64,000 bases of DNA from contig NW_026516717.1 of NCBI RefSeq assembly GCF_025766255.1, positions 1 to 64,000 of the forward strand, read 5' to 3'. Origin of the DNA: Zychaea mexicana. Its lineage: Eukaryota; Mucoromycota; Mucoromycetes; Mucorales; Lichtheimiaceae. Below are positions 33,125-43,367 of this stretch, piece after piece (the stretch's first letter is position 1; each line of letters begins with the position of its first letter). The notes under the pieces are model-generated. The model did no database searches. It saw nothing but the letters and a program-made list of their open reading frames with translations, and was not told where the DNA came from. Position numbers and translations under genes: made by a program.

Positions 33125-34619
33125 GTTCAAGCGACTGAGAATTCCACCCAAAAAAGCGACGATGGTAGATTATTAAACAGAGCAAGCATTAGGCTTTGTG
33201 CTTTTTGTCTTTATTAATTCGCTCTCGCGACATAACAGTAATAACCCGGCAATTTTAAATAATCTGTACATTCTGTTACCAGGTGATCCTTCGAAGCAAT
33301 CGCTACAAAGTAATTTAGATACTCTTGACGATGGTAATATATACGTTCTCAAGACGAGAACTAAACTAAGGTGAATGGGCCACCGTACTATATATTTGCT
33401 GGCGCTTTTAAACTTCTCTCAGCTCGCTAAATATGTGTATCATTTACTATTGAACATTATCATCAGCACAAGAACGCAACGATGGTTATATTGAAGATGT
33501 AGCCAACACAAATCGTGGGAATGATGAGGGCCACATCAATATACAGCAAAACTTGGATCAGGATGACGAGGTGAGTTATTATTGCCCGGTATGATATAGT
33601 GCTTACTTGGATGATGGACGCAAAAGAAAGCCAATGAGTGATATTAAGAGATTAGGGTGTGATACAAGTGACATACGCAGAAGAAAATGAAGATGAGCCG
33701 GAATTACAACGGTTACGACGCATCAAACAGGTTGTATATTAGAGAGTTCGAGCTCAATGTAGTTCAGGCTAGTACTCATTGTACCAAGGCGCTATATAGT
33801 TCCAACCACTTATTAAAGATTCGGAACGTACGTTTGGATTGGAAAGTCTACTCGGGATAACTAAAGGACTGAAAGGATCATCCGCAACCCCCAAAGAGGA
33901 TAGTAACTATGAAGGTAAATGGTTGTAAAGTAGAATATGCCTTTTTGCTTGTATTTCGTGGATAGGGGGTACTCAACTTACATGAATGACTCTTATACAT
34001 AGTCGATCATAAAACGTTGGCAGAACTAATACTGGAGTTACAAAAGCATACGGAAAACTATAAAAGAAAAATTCATCAAGACCAAGTAAGTTTTTTTCCC
34101 GCTTTGGCTATATGTGAGTATCCCGCTCTTATTTCTTGCAAATTAGAGCGTTAATAACAAAGCTATTATAAAAATGTGTAGAAGCTACTGTTACAACGCT
34201 TGAAGCATGTAGAAGGTCTTAGTGTGCAAACAGCTCAAGCACTCGTACTAGGCCTTAATCAAACAAGGCACGCTTCCGAGAAACTGGGCGAAGCGAAAAG
34301 AATCAAAAGTTACGCTCAACAGACCCAAAAGTGCGTAGCGGATATCTTTAAAAGACTCTGCATCATTGGCGAGCACTTACCACCCGAGGATCGTGTAGGC
34401 CATGAATCATTTGCAGCTCGCTGGCCTGATTTGGACAAGCTTTATAGGAATGCAATCCAAGAGCAACAACGACCGCGTATGGATATCATGAACGGGAAAA
34501 TGTCTCTACTACGTGCATCTGCCGACCCATCCGTAGCAACCGTAACCATGGTCATTGCTGAGGGGACATCTTCCATTCATGACGATAACAGCAGCAGTAG
34601 CACTACCCACTATGATTAA
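33125..34619 (+). CDS. BORCS5 (Myrlysin/LOH12CR1)-like protein, first exon not placed
   Basis: Seven exons keep frame: 33125-33164, 33283-33333, 33467-33570, 33656-33730, 33800-33914, 34003-34085 and 34182-34619, for at least 301 residues. Key blocks in BORCS5 order: VIQVTYAEENEDEPELQRLR, then KQFQPLIKDSERTFGLESLL, LAELILELQKHTENYKRKI, and a helical core with LKHVEGLSVQTAQALVLGL and CVADIFKRLCIIGEHLPPED. The distinctive FQPL...L motif and the late LPP/LPE-x-x-R motif match the human family as I remember it. In animals BORC recruits Arl8 to lysosomes; BORCS5 is N-myristoylated, so a missing first exon beginning Met-Gly would be a good test. The C-terminal 60 residues are poorly conserved-looking Ser/Thr-rich sequence. 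Confidence 0.65.
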
Positions 34620-34755
34620 GATCCCACACTCTATCAACTTGTTGATTACCATAAAGTATACCAAATGAAGGGCTGTGTCAGCGATTTCAAATTTTGACAG
34701 CAGAAAATTTTCTTTCTCCATCGGCCTACCACCTTGCTGGTTCTCTAAGCACACC

Positions 34756-35523
34756 ATGAAAGAGGAAGAAGACGATTTTAATTTTTTTGACGATTTTTCA
34801 TCCGATGAAGCGTTAATAAACAATGAACGACGAGCACGAATGCAAACAAGTCTCAAAAACAAGCTCGCCAAGTTTTCCAACGACCCACTGAAAAGAACAA
34901 CACAAGAGAACCGCACTGTTTTCAATCGCAATAGACTTTTAGATCCTGGCCACTTCCAAACACCACAAAAACGGCAGCATGTGTTCACTCAAACGGAATG
35001 CAACACCATTTTGAATCAGTGTCGCGAATTGACCACTACAGAATGGACGACTGCCCGCCATTCAGCGTTTCCAACAACTGATATTCCTATTCGCGACGCC
35101 ATTGCAACGCTCGCTTATATAACAGACATGGTGCGTGAACGACTGTTTCCTCAACTAGCAAGCTATTTTGGTTTCCATCCTACCCGAGATTTGGATTTCC
35201 GGGATGTGTTTATCGTGAAATATGCTGCAGACGCACAACGTGGACTCAAGCTACACACCGACGGGTGTTTGGTGTCATTTAATATATTAATCAGTCATCA
35301 GGATGATTTTGAAGGCGGTGGTACCTATTTTGAATCGATCGACGACGATGTTCACCTCACTCAAGGCGACTGTGTCTTTCATGACGCACGGATTATGCAT
35401 CGTGGTATTGATATTACGCGAGGGGCGCGTTATATCCTGGTCGGGTTCGTGGATACCGTGGATACACTGGCAAAGGATAAAATGGCACCCAAAAAGAATC
35501 TTCGTGAACAACACATACTGTAG
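34756..35523 (+). CDS. 2OG-Fe(II) oxygenase, prolyl 4-hydroxylase type
   Basis: A single-exon gene of 255 residues. The start at 34756 (KEEEDDFNFFDDFSSDEAL) is the first ATG of the frame; upstream sequence is open but lacks an ATG. The catalytic fold shows FRDVFIVKYAADAQRGLKLH, with the iron ligands His167 and Asp169 (LHTDG), then FEGGGTYFE, GDCVFHDARIMHRG with the distal His215, and GARYILVGFVD with Arg225 as the expected 2-oxoglutarate ligand. No signal peptide or membrane segment, so cytosolic or nuclear rather than a collagen-type secretory enzyme. Substrate unknown. The last codons (KNLREQHIL) are followed by TAG. It lies 137 bases after the BORCS5-like gene on the same strand. Confidence 0.85.
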   Translation: MKEEEDDFNFFDDFSSDEALINNERRARMQTSLKNKLAKFSNDPLKRTTQENRTVFNRNRLLDPGHFQTPQKRQHVFTQTECNTILNQCRELTTTEWTTARHSAFPTTDIPIRDAIATLAYITDMVRERLFPQLASYFGFHPTRDLDFRDVFIVKYAADAQRGLKLHTDGCLVSFNILISHQDDFEGGGTYFESIDDDVHLTQGDCVFHDARIMHRGIDITRGARYILVGFVDTVDTLAKDKMAPKKNLREQHIL

Positions 35524-35600
35524 AGTAAGTCTTTTTTTTTCTTTGTTTATTACAAGTATTAGTGATAGTAATAGTTGCTGTAGGTGTTGCAGTCTATGAA

Positions 35601-37867
35601 TTAGTCGTTGGCCAACGATCGTAGATCGCTCCTATTGTTAATATGATCAATGTAGAGATATACATGTATTAATAGACAACTGAAATACTACTTCACATGC
35701 TATGTAAATAAAGTAATACCTTTTGGCAGACACGATCTTGAATGTGACATCGGCGTCTTTATTGTTTCGTTTTGCTTCGAGTTCATTAAGAAAGTCACCG
35801 ATTTCATTGCTTAGGTCGATTTCTGGAGCTGGTGCTATAAACAAATCGTTGCTTAGTTACTTGTTTATCAGGGACAGATAGAGAAGTAAAGGGAGGGCGT
35901 CGCGTCCTACTGACCTCCTACTTCAAGACCAATCAAATGGGTGGTGACATGCAATCTCCCAGGTTGGAAGGACGTTGCAAAGTTCTCAACATAATCCGTA
36001 TATCCTTCTTGAATTGCCAGTTTCCCTTGTGTAGTGCGATAGCTGATTGATTCTGTATATGATTTAGTGTAGGGGTGGATGACATTGATGGAAGGGTGTA
36101 CTTCGAGCAGTTCAACAAGTTTCGGTATCGCAGTCGCCATTTTCCGTTTCCTAAAAGATAGTGTTTTAGTTCCGCTTCCCATTTGTCGTGTCAAGCAGAC
36201 TTACCAAGTGTCGTTACTTTTGATTGTTTCTGACATAACCATGACGCGCAAAAAATGTCTGTATCGAGCAAAGAACTTTAATTCCTTAAATAGTTTCGAA
36301 AGAAGGCTATTGATATCTAAAAAGTTGTCTGATTTCATGATGGTTCTAGCTACGTAATACCATGTGTAAGTAAGTCCAAGTGCTGTGCTCGTTCAATATA
36401 GCCATCGATATATTAACAAATTCATACCTCGTTTGAGCTCTTGTGTTAATATTTGAAGAGTAGAAGCTGTGACAAACGGCGCTGAATTGCATACTGGATA
36501 GCATGGTGATACAATGGGCATCACCGAATGCTCAAAGTCTTCCTATACCGGCCTTATCATTACTTTTTCCTTATATACACACTGGGCCTTCCTGTCTCTC
36601 TTTTCAACGACGATCCAAAAAAAAATACTCACAAGGTCTTGAAAATCCATAAACTCGCCATGAAGGCCGGGTATACGTCCAGTTAATAATACGGGCTCTG
36701 GCCAAGGCCAATCGGTCCACATGTCAAAGAACTTGTGCAACAGATTGTACGCGTCAACATGATCAGAGTTGGCAACATTCTGATACGTCTTCATCAGCAA
36801 AAAGGTCCAGGTGCTGCCGTTCAGGTATCCCATCGGTTTTCCATACAGATATCGTTGGGTAGCCCAGTATTTGATGCACTGAAGCCCGCACTGGAACGCC
36901 GGCATATGCTCAGGTTTGATGTTGTCCAAAATATACTGTTGTGTACGTGGTCCTACATCCACCACATAAAAGATAGAGAATGTCCGTGAGCATCTTTTTG
37001 TCCAAAGAAGAGTTGGAATGAGAAAGAAGGGAGGAGAGCAACCACCCTTTCTTTTTCTTTTACCATCCATGCTTGCAAGGCACTCTTTGTCAAGACCTTC
37101 CATATAGTCGTCGTTGAGTAAATTGATATTTTCAGGCACGTCTGCCAATCGTAGACGAACAAATGATATATCCACCTAAATATTTTACGAAATGAAGCGA
37201 GAGGATGTATATATAAGCTGGTTTCTTTCAACACGTCGAAAAATTTAGGCAAATGAAGGAGCAGAACTGTTACCGGAATAGAATCAATGGTGCACTTGAT
37301 AATCGGAACCGCGGTCCGCCTTATCACCTGCGTGCGTGATTATTACTCAATTATCACGTACATACCATAAACATACGCATTACATCTCATCCGACCCCTT
37401 CTTTTTTTTACCTCAATACCATCTTCTGTTATTCTTCTCAGAAGCTGTGGAAATATCTTGTAAAAATCGCGTCTTTCCACTGCAAAGGCACTTAGCAACA
37501 CGAGGTCCATATCAGCCCCTGCAAGGTATCCGCCCAAGCCATACGATCCGAATGGCATTAACTGACACACGAAATCGTCGCGTCGAAGTGATTTATTTTG
37601 TGCTGCTCGGCGAACAAAGTCCTCAAGCAATGACCGTAGTTTCTTTAATAATTCGTGTCTATAACAGTTTTTGTGTGCACACTCCATTCAGAAAAATGGC
37701 ATAAATCGTTTCGTTGATCTCCCGCCATCACAACCACCGGTTTTCCTTTTTTTATTATTATATATATTAGTAGAAACGTACCGTGTTCTAGCTTGGTCGT
37801 TGTCTTCAGTTACTTCTGCTCGAGCAAGGTAGCGCTGTATACGGTCATTGCTAATGTTCGAGCGCAT
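35601..37867 (-). CDS. PAP1: Poly(A) polymerase
   Basis: Ten exons on the minus strand: 37782-37867, 37412-37658, 37274-37327, 37064-37175, 36633-36952, 36428-36542, 36205-36349, 35915-36150, 35720-35834 and 35601-35631, for 486 residues in one frame. The catalytic core has FGSYGLGGYLAGADMDLVLL with Gly66-Ser67 and metal-binding Asp78 and Asp80; the third Asp is Asp131 in PVDISFVRLRL. Central-domain landmarks: IKYWATQRYLYGKPMGYLNG and WPWPEPVLL, then HSVMPIVSPCYPVCNSAP. The RNA-binding domain follows (FFARYRHFLRVMVMS, HVTTHLIGLEV). It adds poly(A) tails to cleaved mRNA in the nucleus. The usual N-terminal Pro-Pro-Ile-Ser segment is absent, so an upstream exon may be missing or the protein may be shorter. 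The last exon is tiny (31 bases). Confidence 0.92.
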
Positions 37868-38009
37868 GACGTTAAAAAAGAAATTAAAGTGTTGCCGCTT
37901 GATTTTGGGTGTACGCCAATGAAAGTTGCTTTATGTGGTTCCGCTTTTTTTTGCACCACACATCCCTTGACGTGTTCGTTTTTTCTCGATTTGATGATAT
38001 TACTGTAAG

Positions 38010-38501
38010 GATCATAGCAAGACAGATTCCATTACCGTCGTAGACCCACTTGCTAGTTTTTATACTGTATCTCATGCATCTATGCATGGAGGCTACGTTG
38101 TAGGCGAAGATGAGCAGGTGGCTATCTTGTACTTCAAGGTAGAATGTGTACTTGCAGGTGTGCCTTTCTTTGACGAAGTTTTCCGTCAGTTGGACTGCCG
38201 GTAAGATGACAGGGATAGAGAACCAAAAAGAATTCGGGGAATGGGTCATTTGGCAGTGTAAAAAAAAGTGTGGAATGGTCGGCCAAGGACTTTGAACGTG
38301 TTATTGCTGCCACACGTAAAACCACGCCAGGTGGGGGTAGGATCCACTGACCCCACTGATTATGCATGCTAAGAAAGATAAGCTGTTTGATTAGGCTTCT
38401 GACTGGTTGAGAAGTACGGCGGGCTAGTCGGAGGACTTTATACGCATCGCATGGATTTGTCGTCCATGGTCATGCTCAAGACAACCACATCTGGGCGTCA
38501 G
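38010..38501 (+). pseudogene. Quinolinate phosphoribosyltransferase (NadC/BNA6) pseudogene
   Basis: Three exon-like blocks: 38010-38200 (SASMHGGYVVGEDEQ region, VLAGVPFFDEVFRQLDC), 38257-38330 (SVEWSAKDFERVIAATRKTT) and 38395-38501 (LVEKYGGLVGGLYTHRMDLS, then SMVML). The RKTTPG and VEKYG...HRMDL signatures are specific to this NAD-synthesis enzyme, which makes nicotinate mononucleotide from quinolinate. Damage is clear: TGA at 38400-38402 after the TTPGF block, a one-base deletion at about 38479 after SMVML, and loss of the roughly 60 residues normally found between the VEW and RKTTPG blocks. The downstream barrel strands are not found. It starts next to the poly(A) polymerase start, in divergent orientation. 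Confidence 0.8.
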
Positions 38502-38710
38502 GTAAGCGCTATGAGAAATTCAAATGTGTGACATAGTGACAGCTGGACTGACTCGGATGCTTTATAACAATAACAGTGACGATAACAAATCGATTTAAAC
38601 TCTTTCTTTGTTGGTTAATTAGGCAATGTATTCCAATGAAAAAAAAAACCCATCATTATAGAAACCTGCACTAAATTGATTATTGTTTATTAGGACGGGT
38701 GATCGTTTTA

Positions 38711-39180
38711 TTTCAAGCTACAGTACTTCAGGCATCTTTGTGGTGTGCCTGCGTGTAGCTTGCCGGATCCTGCTTATAAGTTGCTAAAAGGTAGAGGTAG
38801 TTGGTTTACTTTCCATCTACTATCTTGTTCCCATGCTCTCTGTGCCCACGGGGTGTGTCTGCGTGTAGCTTGCTAGATCCTGCTTATAAGTCGCTGAAGG
38901 GTGAAGATGGTTTGGTTTTTACCCTTCTACTGTCTTGCCACAATACTTCCGGAATCATTGAGATATGCCTGCGTGTAGCTTGCGGGATCCTGCTTAAAAG
39001 TCGCTGAAGGGTGAAGGTGGTTGGGTTTTTTCCCTTCTACTTTCTTGCTGCAATACTTTCTACATCCTTGGACGAGTCTGGTAACTTGCTGGATCGTTCT
39101 TATAAGTGGCTGAAGGGTAAAGATAGTTGGTTCTTCCATAATGTATTGTCTTGTTGCAATCTCTTCTGGGTTCAGCTGTT
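38711..39180 (+). repeat. Minisatellite, about four copies of a 110-bp unit
   Basis: Units start at about 38748, 38858, 38967 and 39077 with TGCCTGCGTGTAGCTTG, then GGATCCTGCTTATAAGT and GCTGAAGGGTGAAG, and end in CAATACTT...ATC. A partial unit precedes them (38711-38747). Units two and three are closest (about 85-90 percent identical by eye); unit four is degraded. It lies just past the pseudogene of the NAD enzyme. Confidence 0.85.
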
Positions 39181-41211
39181 GTCTGTTCGGACGTGCCGTG
39201 GCGTTACTTAAAGAAGTTTGGTATAGTTAATATTATTTTCATACACTTGAATGCACATTTGATCAAATTCGGATTTGTGTATTTATAGTGGATATTTAGC
39301 CATTGTTGGATGGAATCTATTCGATATGGAATTATTGCAGCGTATGCAGATCCTAGTAATACCGATGCACCAGAGCTTAAAGTCGCCCTATAAATTGCGG
39401 TTGATTCCATTTGTAGCAGTAGCAGTAAGACGTGTCTTCTCTCCTTCTCTTCTCCCATTCCTCATAATTACGAATAATCAAGCCACCCAAACGAGCATCA
39501 GGTTTCGGCAGCAAGCCAAAAGCATCTTTTTCTAGCTACAGCAGAACTGGCGCGAAAAGAACTGTTAGAATAGCGCTGCCTTTATATTTTGGAGGCACGC
39601 CGAACGTTCCACCACCGCTTGATCAGCCGTCATCGAAACGTTTTCTCATACGCGATCAGGAGACAACTGCTGCTAACAAAAGAAGAAGAGCAGGCAATCG
39701 CGACCGTAACTGGGCAGCCATTCTACCTTTTCTTCTTACAGCATAATATAAGCAGGGCTATGGTACCGAGGAACCCAAGCCTCAGGCTTTGGCTCCTGTC
39801 GAGGATCTTCTACTTTGCCCTTGCCGTGAGACAAAGAAAAAAGAGAAGGCTATCACTTGCATCTACAAGTGTGGTGGGTATACAGCGATTAAAGCATGAT
39901 GATAAGAGAACAATGTGCTAATAGACGTAATGTGATCCAGGTATCCAAGTTACTAGAATTCAGTACTGCAGCGTGTGCGTAGACCATTCATTGCCCGTAG
40001 TTTTGATGCGTCGCCACCTCTTCCCTCTGACACCATGTGATCCAAATCACGCCATACATGTCGAGCAAATGCGTAGTTTGCACAACCTGTATAATCATTG
40101 TCGCGCTTCTGCTCATGCGATCGCCAACTGGGCTCGCGCAGAGTATCAGTACGAGGTATATTCAGACGAAAGAATCATTGATCAACCAAAACTTATTCTG
40201 TTTTTATCCAGCTAGCGATATCTGCCAGTTTCAAGCAGCTACTTAGTGAAGCACTCCCAATGTATGGGAGACTATTGCTTAGCTTAGAAAAAGGACCTTA
40301 GAAAAGGATTTGACCTACAAAGAGTATATCTGGCATCCATGTGTATAGTTTGTGTTGTGTTGAAGTTGCCTGTCGTGTTAATATATTGAGCTGTCAATCA
40401 TCTACATTCTACTAGTCTGGTCCCAAAATTGTTGCTGCAGACGGCGCCATGCAACTACGACGCTTTGCGAAAACGAAGAACCCAAAAGGTGTCGTGTTTA
40501 CTGAGTAAGAAAAAGTGGATTTGTATTGGGTCAAAGAGTCGTCCAATACCGTAACGCAGTATGGTTTTTACTTATTAAATAATGACAGGAAGCATTATTT
40601 TTTGTGTTCGAGCTAAAAGTGTAACATAGCTTCTGGACAAAGTCACGGAGCTACAACAATAAGCGCAAGAAAGAGCCGCATAACACATGTAGTTGCTTAG
40701 GAAAAAAATCAGGCGCTCGGAGAAGATCAAGTGCTCCAATACGTTGATTATTTGTATATCAACATTAACGGTAAGATGTGCTGTCATGCAAGCAAAAATG
40801 TCGTTCAAGCGAGTCATTGTATATGATCCGGAGAAAAAGGTAGCAACTCAAAGATGGTCGATGATATAATTTACATTCAATAATTACAAGGATTTCTTGT
40901 CTATCGATGACTATCGGGGGCCCTTCCTTACATGATTCTTTATTGAATTAAGTTCCGTGTTGGTACCTGAAAACCGTACCTTAAAAAACGATAGAAATAT
41001 CAGAGCATAATGCAAAGGATGTTGTAGATATGTTTGAGATATATATTGTCATAAGAAGCACTTTTGGGTTTGGCAACGAGCTAAACAATGCAAAATAAAG
41101 AAAATTTTTAGGTCAACAGCCATCAATGCAAAATGTCGAATCCTTTAATTTGAGTGTAGCTTTCAACCTGTATTGATATAATAGGAAAGGTCCACGGCTT
41201 CCGTAATTAAG
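39181..41211. other. Decayed coding sequence of unknown family, then spacer
   Basis: Plus-strand pieces look coding but change frame: KPPKRASGFGSKPKASFSSY running to DQPSSKRFLIRDQETTAANK and stopping at about 39748; ALAPVEDLLLCPCRETKKKE (39790-39897); RRPFIARSFDASPPLP (about 39980); and HAIHVEQMRSLHNLYNHCRA with ANWARAEYQYE (40040-40155). The last joins across an intron-like gap (GTATAT to TCCAG, 40157-40211) to LAISASFKQLLSEALPMYGR. QLRRFAKTKNPKGVVFTE is at 40451-40504. Probably one dead gene. No family assigned. Nothing is seen at 40860-41211. Confidence 0.35.
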
Positions 41212-42500
41212 ATGGCCGACTGCGCTCCGTCCAGTTATACGGGCTGCACAATTTTGACAGGGCTGGGAAAGCTTCACTCCCTGGTTCTTCTTAACAAGGA
41301 TATGCTCTGGCCCGGTTTGGTAGAGCCACCTGTCGACATTACGATACCACCACCCATTGTGGTGCGCACTCCAGTACTTGTTGTGTTCTACTGGATGCTC
41401 ATGTCGTTGGATTACCTTGTATTAAAATACGAAAGCAAGATTCCGTTGAGCAAGATGCAAGTACGAATCGTTCTAGCGATTGTCCACGTCGCAATCCCAC
41501 TTGTGATTGCTTCATCGCGTGTAGCAGCCAACTTGTTTTTCATCGCCTTGCCGTGGTTTTATGCGGCATACAGCTCTCTGATACCCGTGGAGAAATATTC
41601 GTACCGTGAATGGTCTGAATCGCTTCAGTATTTATTATTGGACGCACCGGATGATAAGCGGTTGCAGCTGGCAACACGAATGATACCCAAGCTGGAACTT
41701 TCTAAACAAGAACAACGGGATGCGCGGATCAAAGGTGCAGCAAGGATTGGACGTGGTGTATGCAAGCTGATTGTTATGAAACTAATTGTCGATCCATTGC
41801 TTCCGGAACAGCAGCAGCTGTCATCCATGTTGATGCTCCCGTGGCTGCATCCGACAAGTTTGCTTCTTACGCTATTGTTTGGATGTAAGGCGTATTTTTT
41901 TCTTGGCGTCGCAGATGTTGGCATGGGTTTGCAGCAAGTCTCGTTGGGAGTGCCAACAGTTGACTTGTTTGACCGGCCCATGATTGCAGCCACACCTAGG
42001 GAGTTTTGGAGGTAAGAAGAAGGCGTATGTTTCTTTACAGATCCGTTGTGATAGCACCCATTTCCTGTCAAGCACATAGTAGATGGCGATTAACTACCAT
42101 GGTAACCGCTATTTAATCTAGTCGACGTTGGAACATTTATATGCGGCGGCTTCATCATTTATTGATCTTCGCACCGGGCAGAGGCGCAAGAGGAGATGGT
42201 GGTGGTGACAAAAGAAAGGTCAATCGAAAGCTGCGCGGCTTGTTTGTGTTTTTTATCAGTGGCGTGTACCATGAGGTCCTTTTACTCTCTTTGTTTCGCC
42301 GGACCTCTGGAGAAAATCTGCTCTTTTTCACTCTACAGGGATTGATTGTACTACTCGAAATCAATGTTCGCGAGAAAACTGGCTATAAGCAAGATGTGTC
42401 GGGATGGATAAAGGTGTTATGCTATGTGTGTTTCTGGACAAGTCTTGCTGTCTCTGGACGTGTGTTTCTGGCACCATTCCTTCGATTTTTCTCGATGTAA
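41212..42500 (+). CDS. MBOAT family O-acyltransferase, wax-synthase-like
   Basis: Two exons, 41212-42011 and 42122-42500, give 392 residues; the junction makes FWSRRWN. The protein has several hydrophobic segments (about residues 63-75, 86-105, 106-122, 205-245, and four in exon 2). It carries the family core VDLFDRPMIAATPREFWSRR with WN, then GLFVFFISGVYHE, whose His is the presumed catalytic residue. Wax-synthase-type MBOATs esterify fatty acyl-CoA to alcohols or sterol-like acceptors in the ER membrane. A Gly/Arg-rich cytosolic loop (GRGARGDGGGDKRKVNRKLR) precedes the HE motif. The acceptor substrate cannot be read from sequence. Start chosen as the first ATG; the upstream region shows no better one. 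Confidence 0.8.
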
Positions 42501-42672
42501 TATAATAAGCTTCTTCTCGTTTCAGTTTATTTTATTTATTTACATGTAAACAAAGAGCCATTTTTTAGAAAGCTGTTTATGGTTCTTGCGTATCGTGAAT
42601 GCATGTGTAGGGAGCGGATATACAGAGCAAAATGACATTAGGGGTATACAAGATAAGAAGAAGCAAAGCAAA

Positions 42673-43367
42673 CTATTTACAATAAGCAATTTTGTCGCTC
42701 AAGTCAAAGTCTAGTCCCAACAGCTCTTTTCGCTCTTGCGTGTATCGGTGGACTTGGTCGAGATCAACGTACAGATTAAACTATAACCCGTAATATTCAA
42801 GTCTGAGAAACAAAAAGCGCTAATGCGTCATTTATTCCCTTCCCGCCTTACTGCTACCCCGCCGTTGTCCCCGCCCTTTATTAACTTACGCTGACGATGG
42901 CTAAGAAGCTGCGTTCCATTTCAGCCAGTTCGCGAGGCCCGTAGAGAGGTGCGACAGCTCGGCAAATTGATTTTGTGAGACGGTTATGATCTTCGATGAA
43001 TTTGGAAGCCAAAAGAATGGCAGCGAGAAAAAGCTTGTAATGCGTATCGAACTCTATCAATGGATATCTGTGAGAAAAACAAAAAACCAAACCGCGCATG
43101 GATCATTCTTCTACCTCCTCGGGCTTGGCTCGGAAGATTGCGCTTTATACGATCAAGGTAGATGAGAGCAATAACGAGAACAGTTGGCGTCAAACGACAT
43201 CGTGTATACATGGTAGTGATAAAACTTGTTAAACTGGGCAGTAACATGTGCTGATAGTGTTTTTTTGCTGATGCACACTGAATGATGCCATCCACGCTGG
43301 AAACGGCATATGCTAGGAGAGCGTCGATATTGGATGATCGAAGTTGTTTGATATGCGACAAGTCCAT
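42673..43367 (-). CDS. Pho80/PCL-type cyclin
   Basis: Three exons on the minus strand, about 43115-43367, 42890-43067 and 42673-42780, for about 179 residues. The cyclin box shows FITTMYTRCRLTPTVLVIAL, then IYLDRIKRNLP, and after the intron YPLIEFDTHYKLFLAAILLA and SKFIEDHNRL. The last exon has FNLYVDLDQVHRYTQER, the typical end of these cyclins. They partner a Pho85-like CDK in phosphate or cell-cycle control. The first intron does not join in frame with the only good donor (GAG|GTAGAA); one extra base is needed, so an unusual splice, a sequencing error or a frameshift is present. The second intron (GTAAGT) joins cleanly. Confidence 0.75.

Noticed and set aside
38711..39180. CRISPR-like array or internal protein repeats
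   Set aside because: Units are 110 bases, contiguous, diverged and without spacers; the open frames through them are broken. It is a minisatellite.
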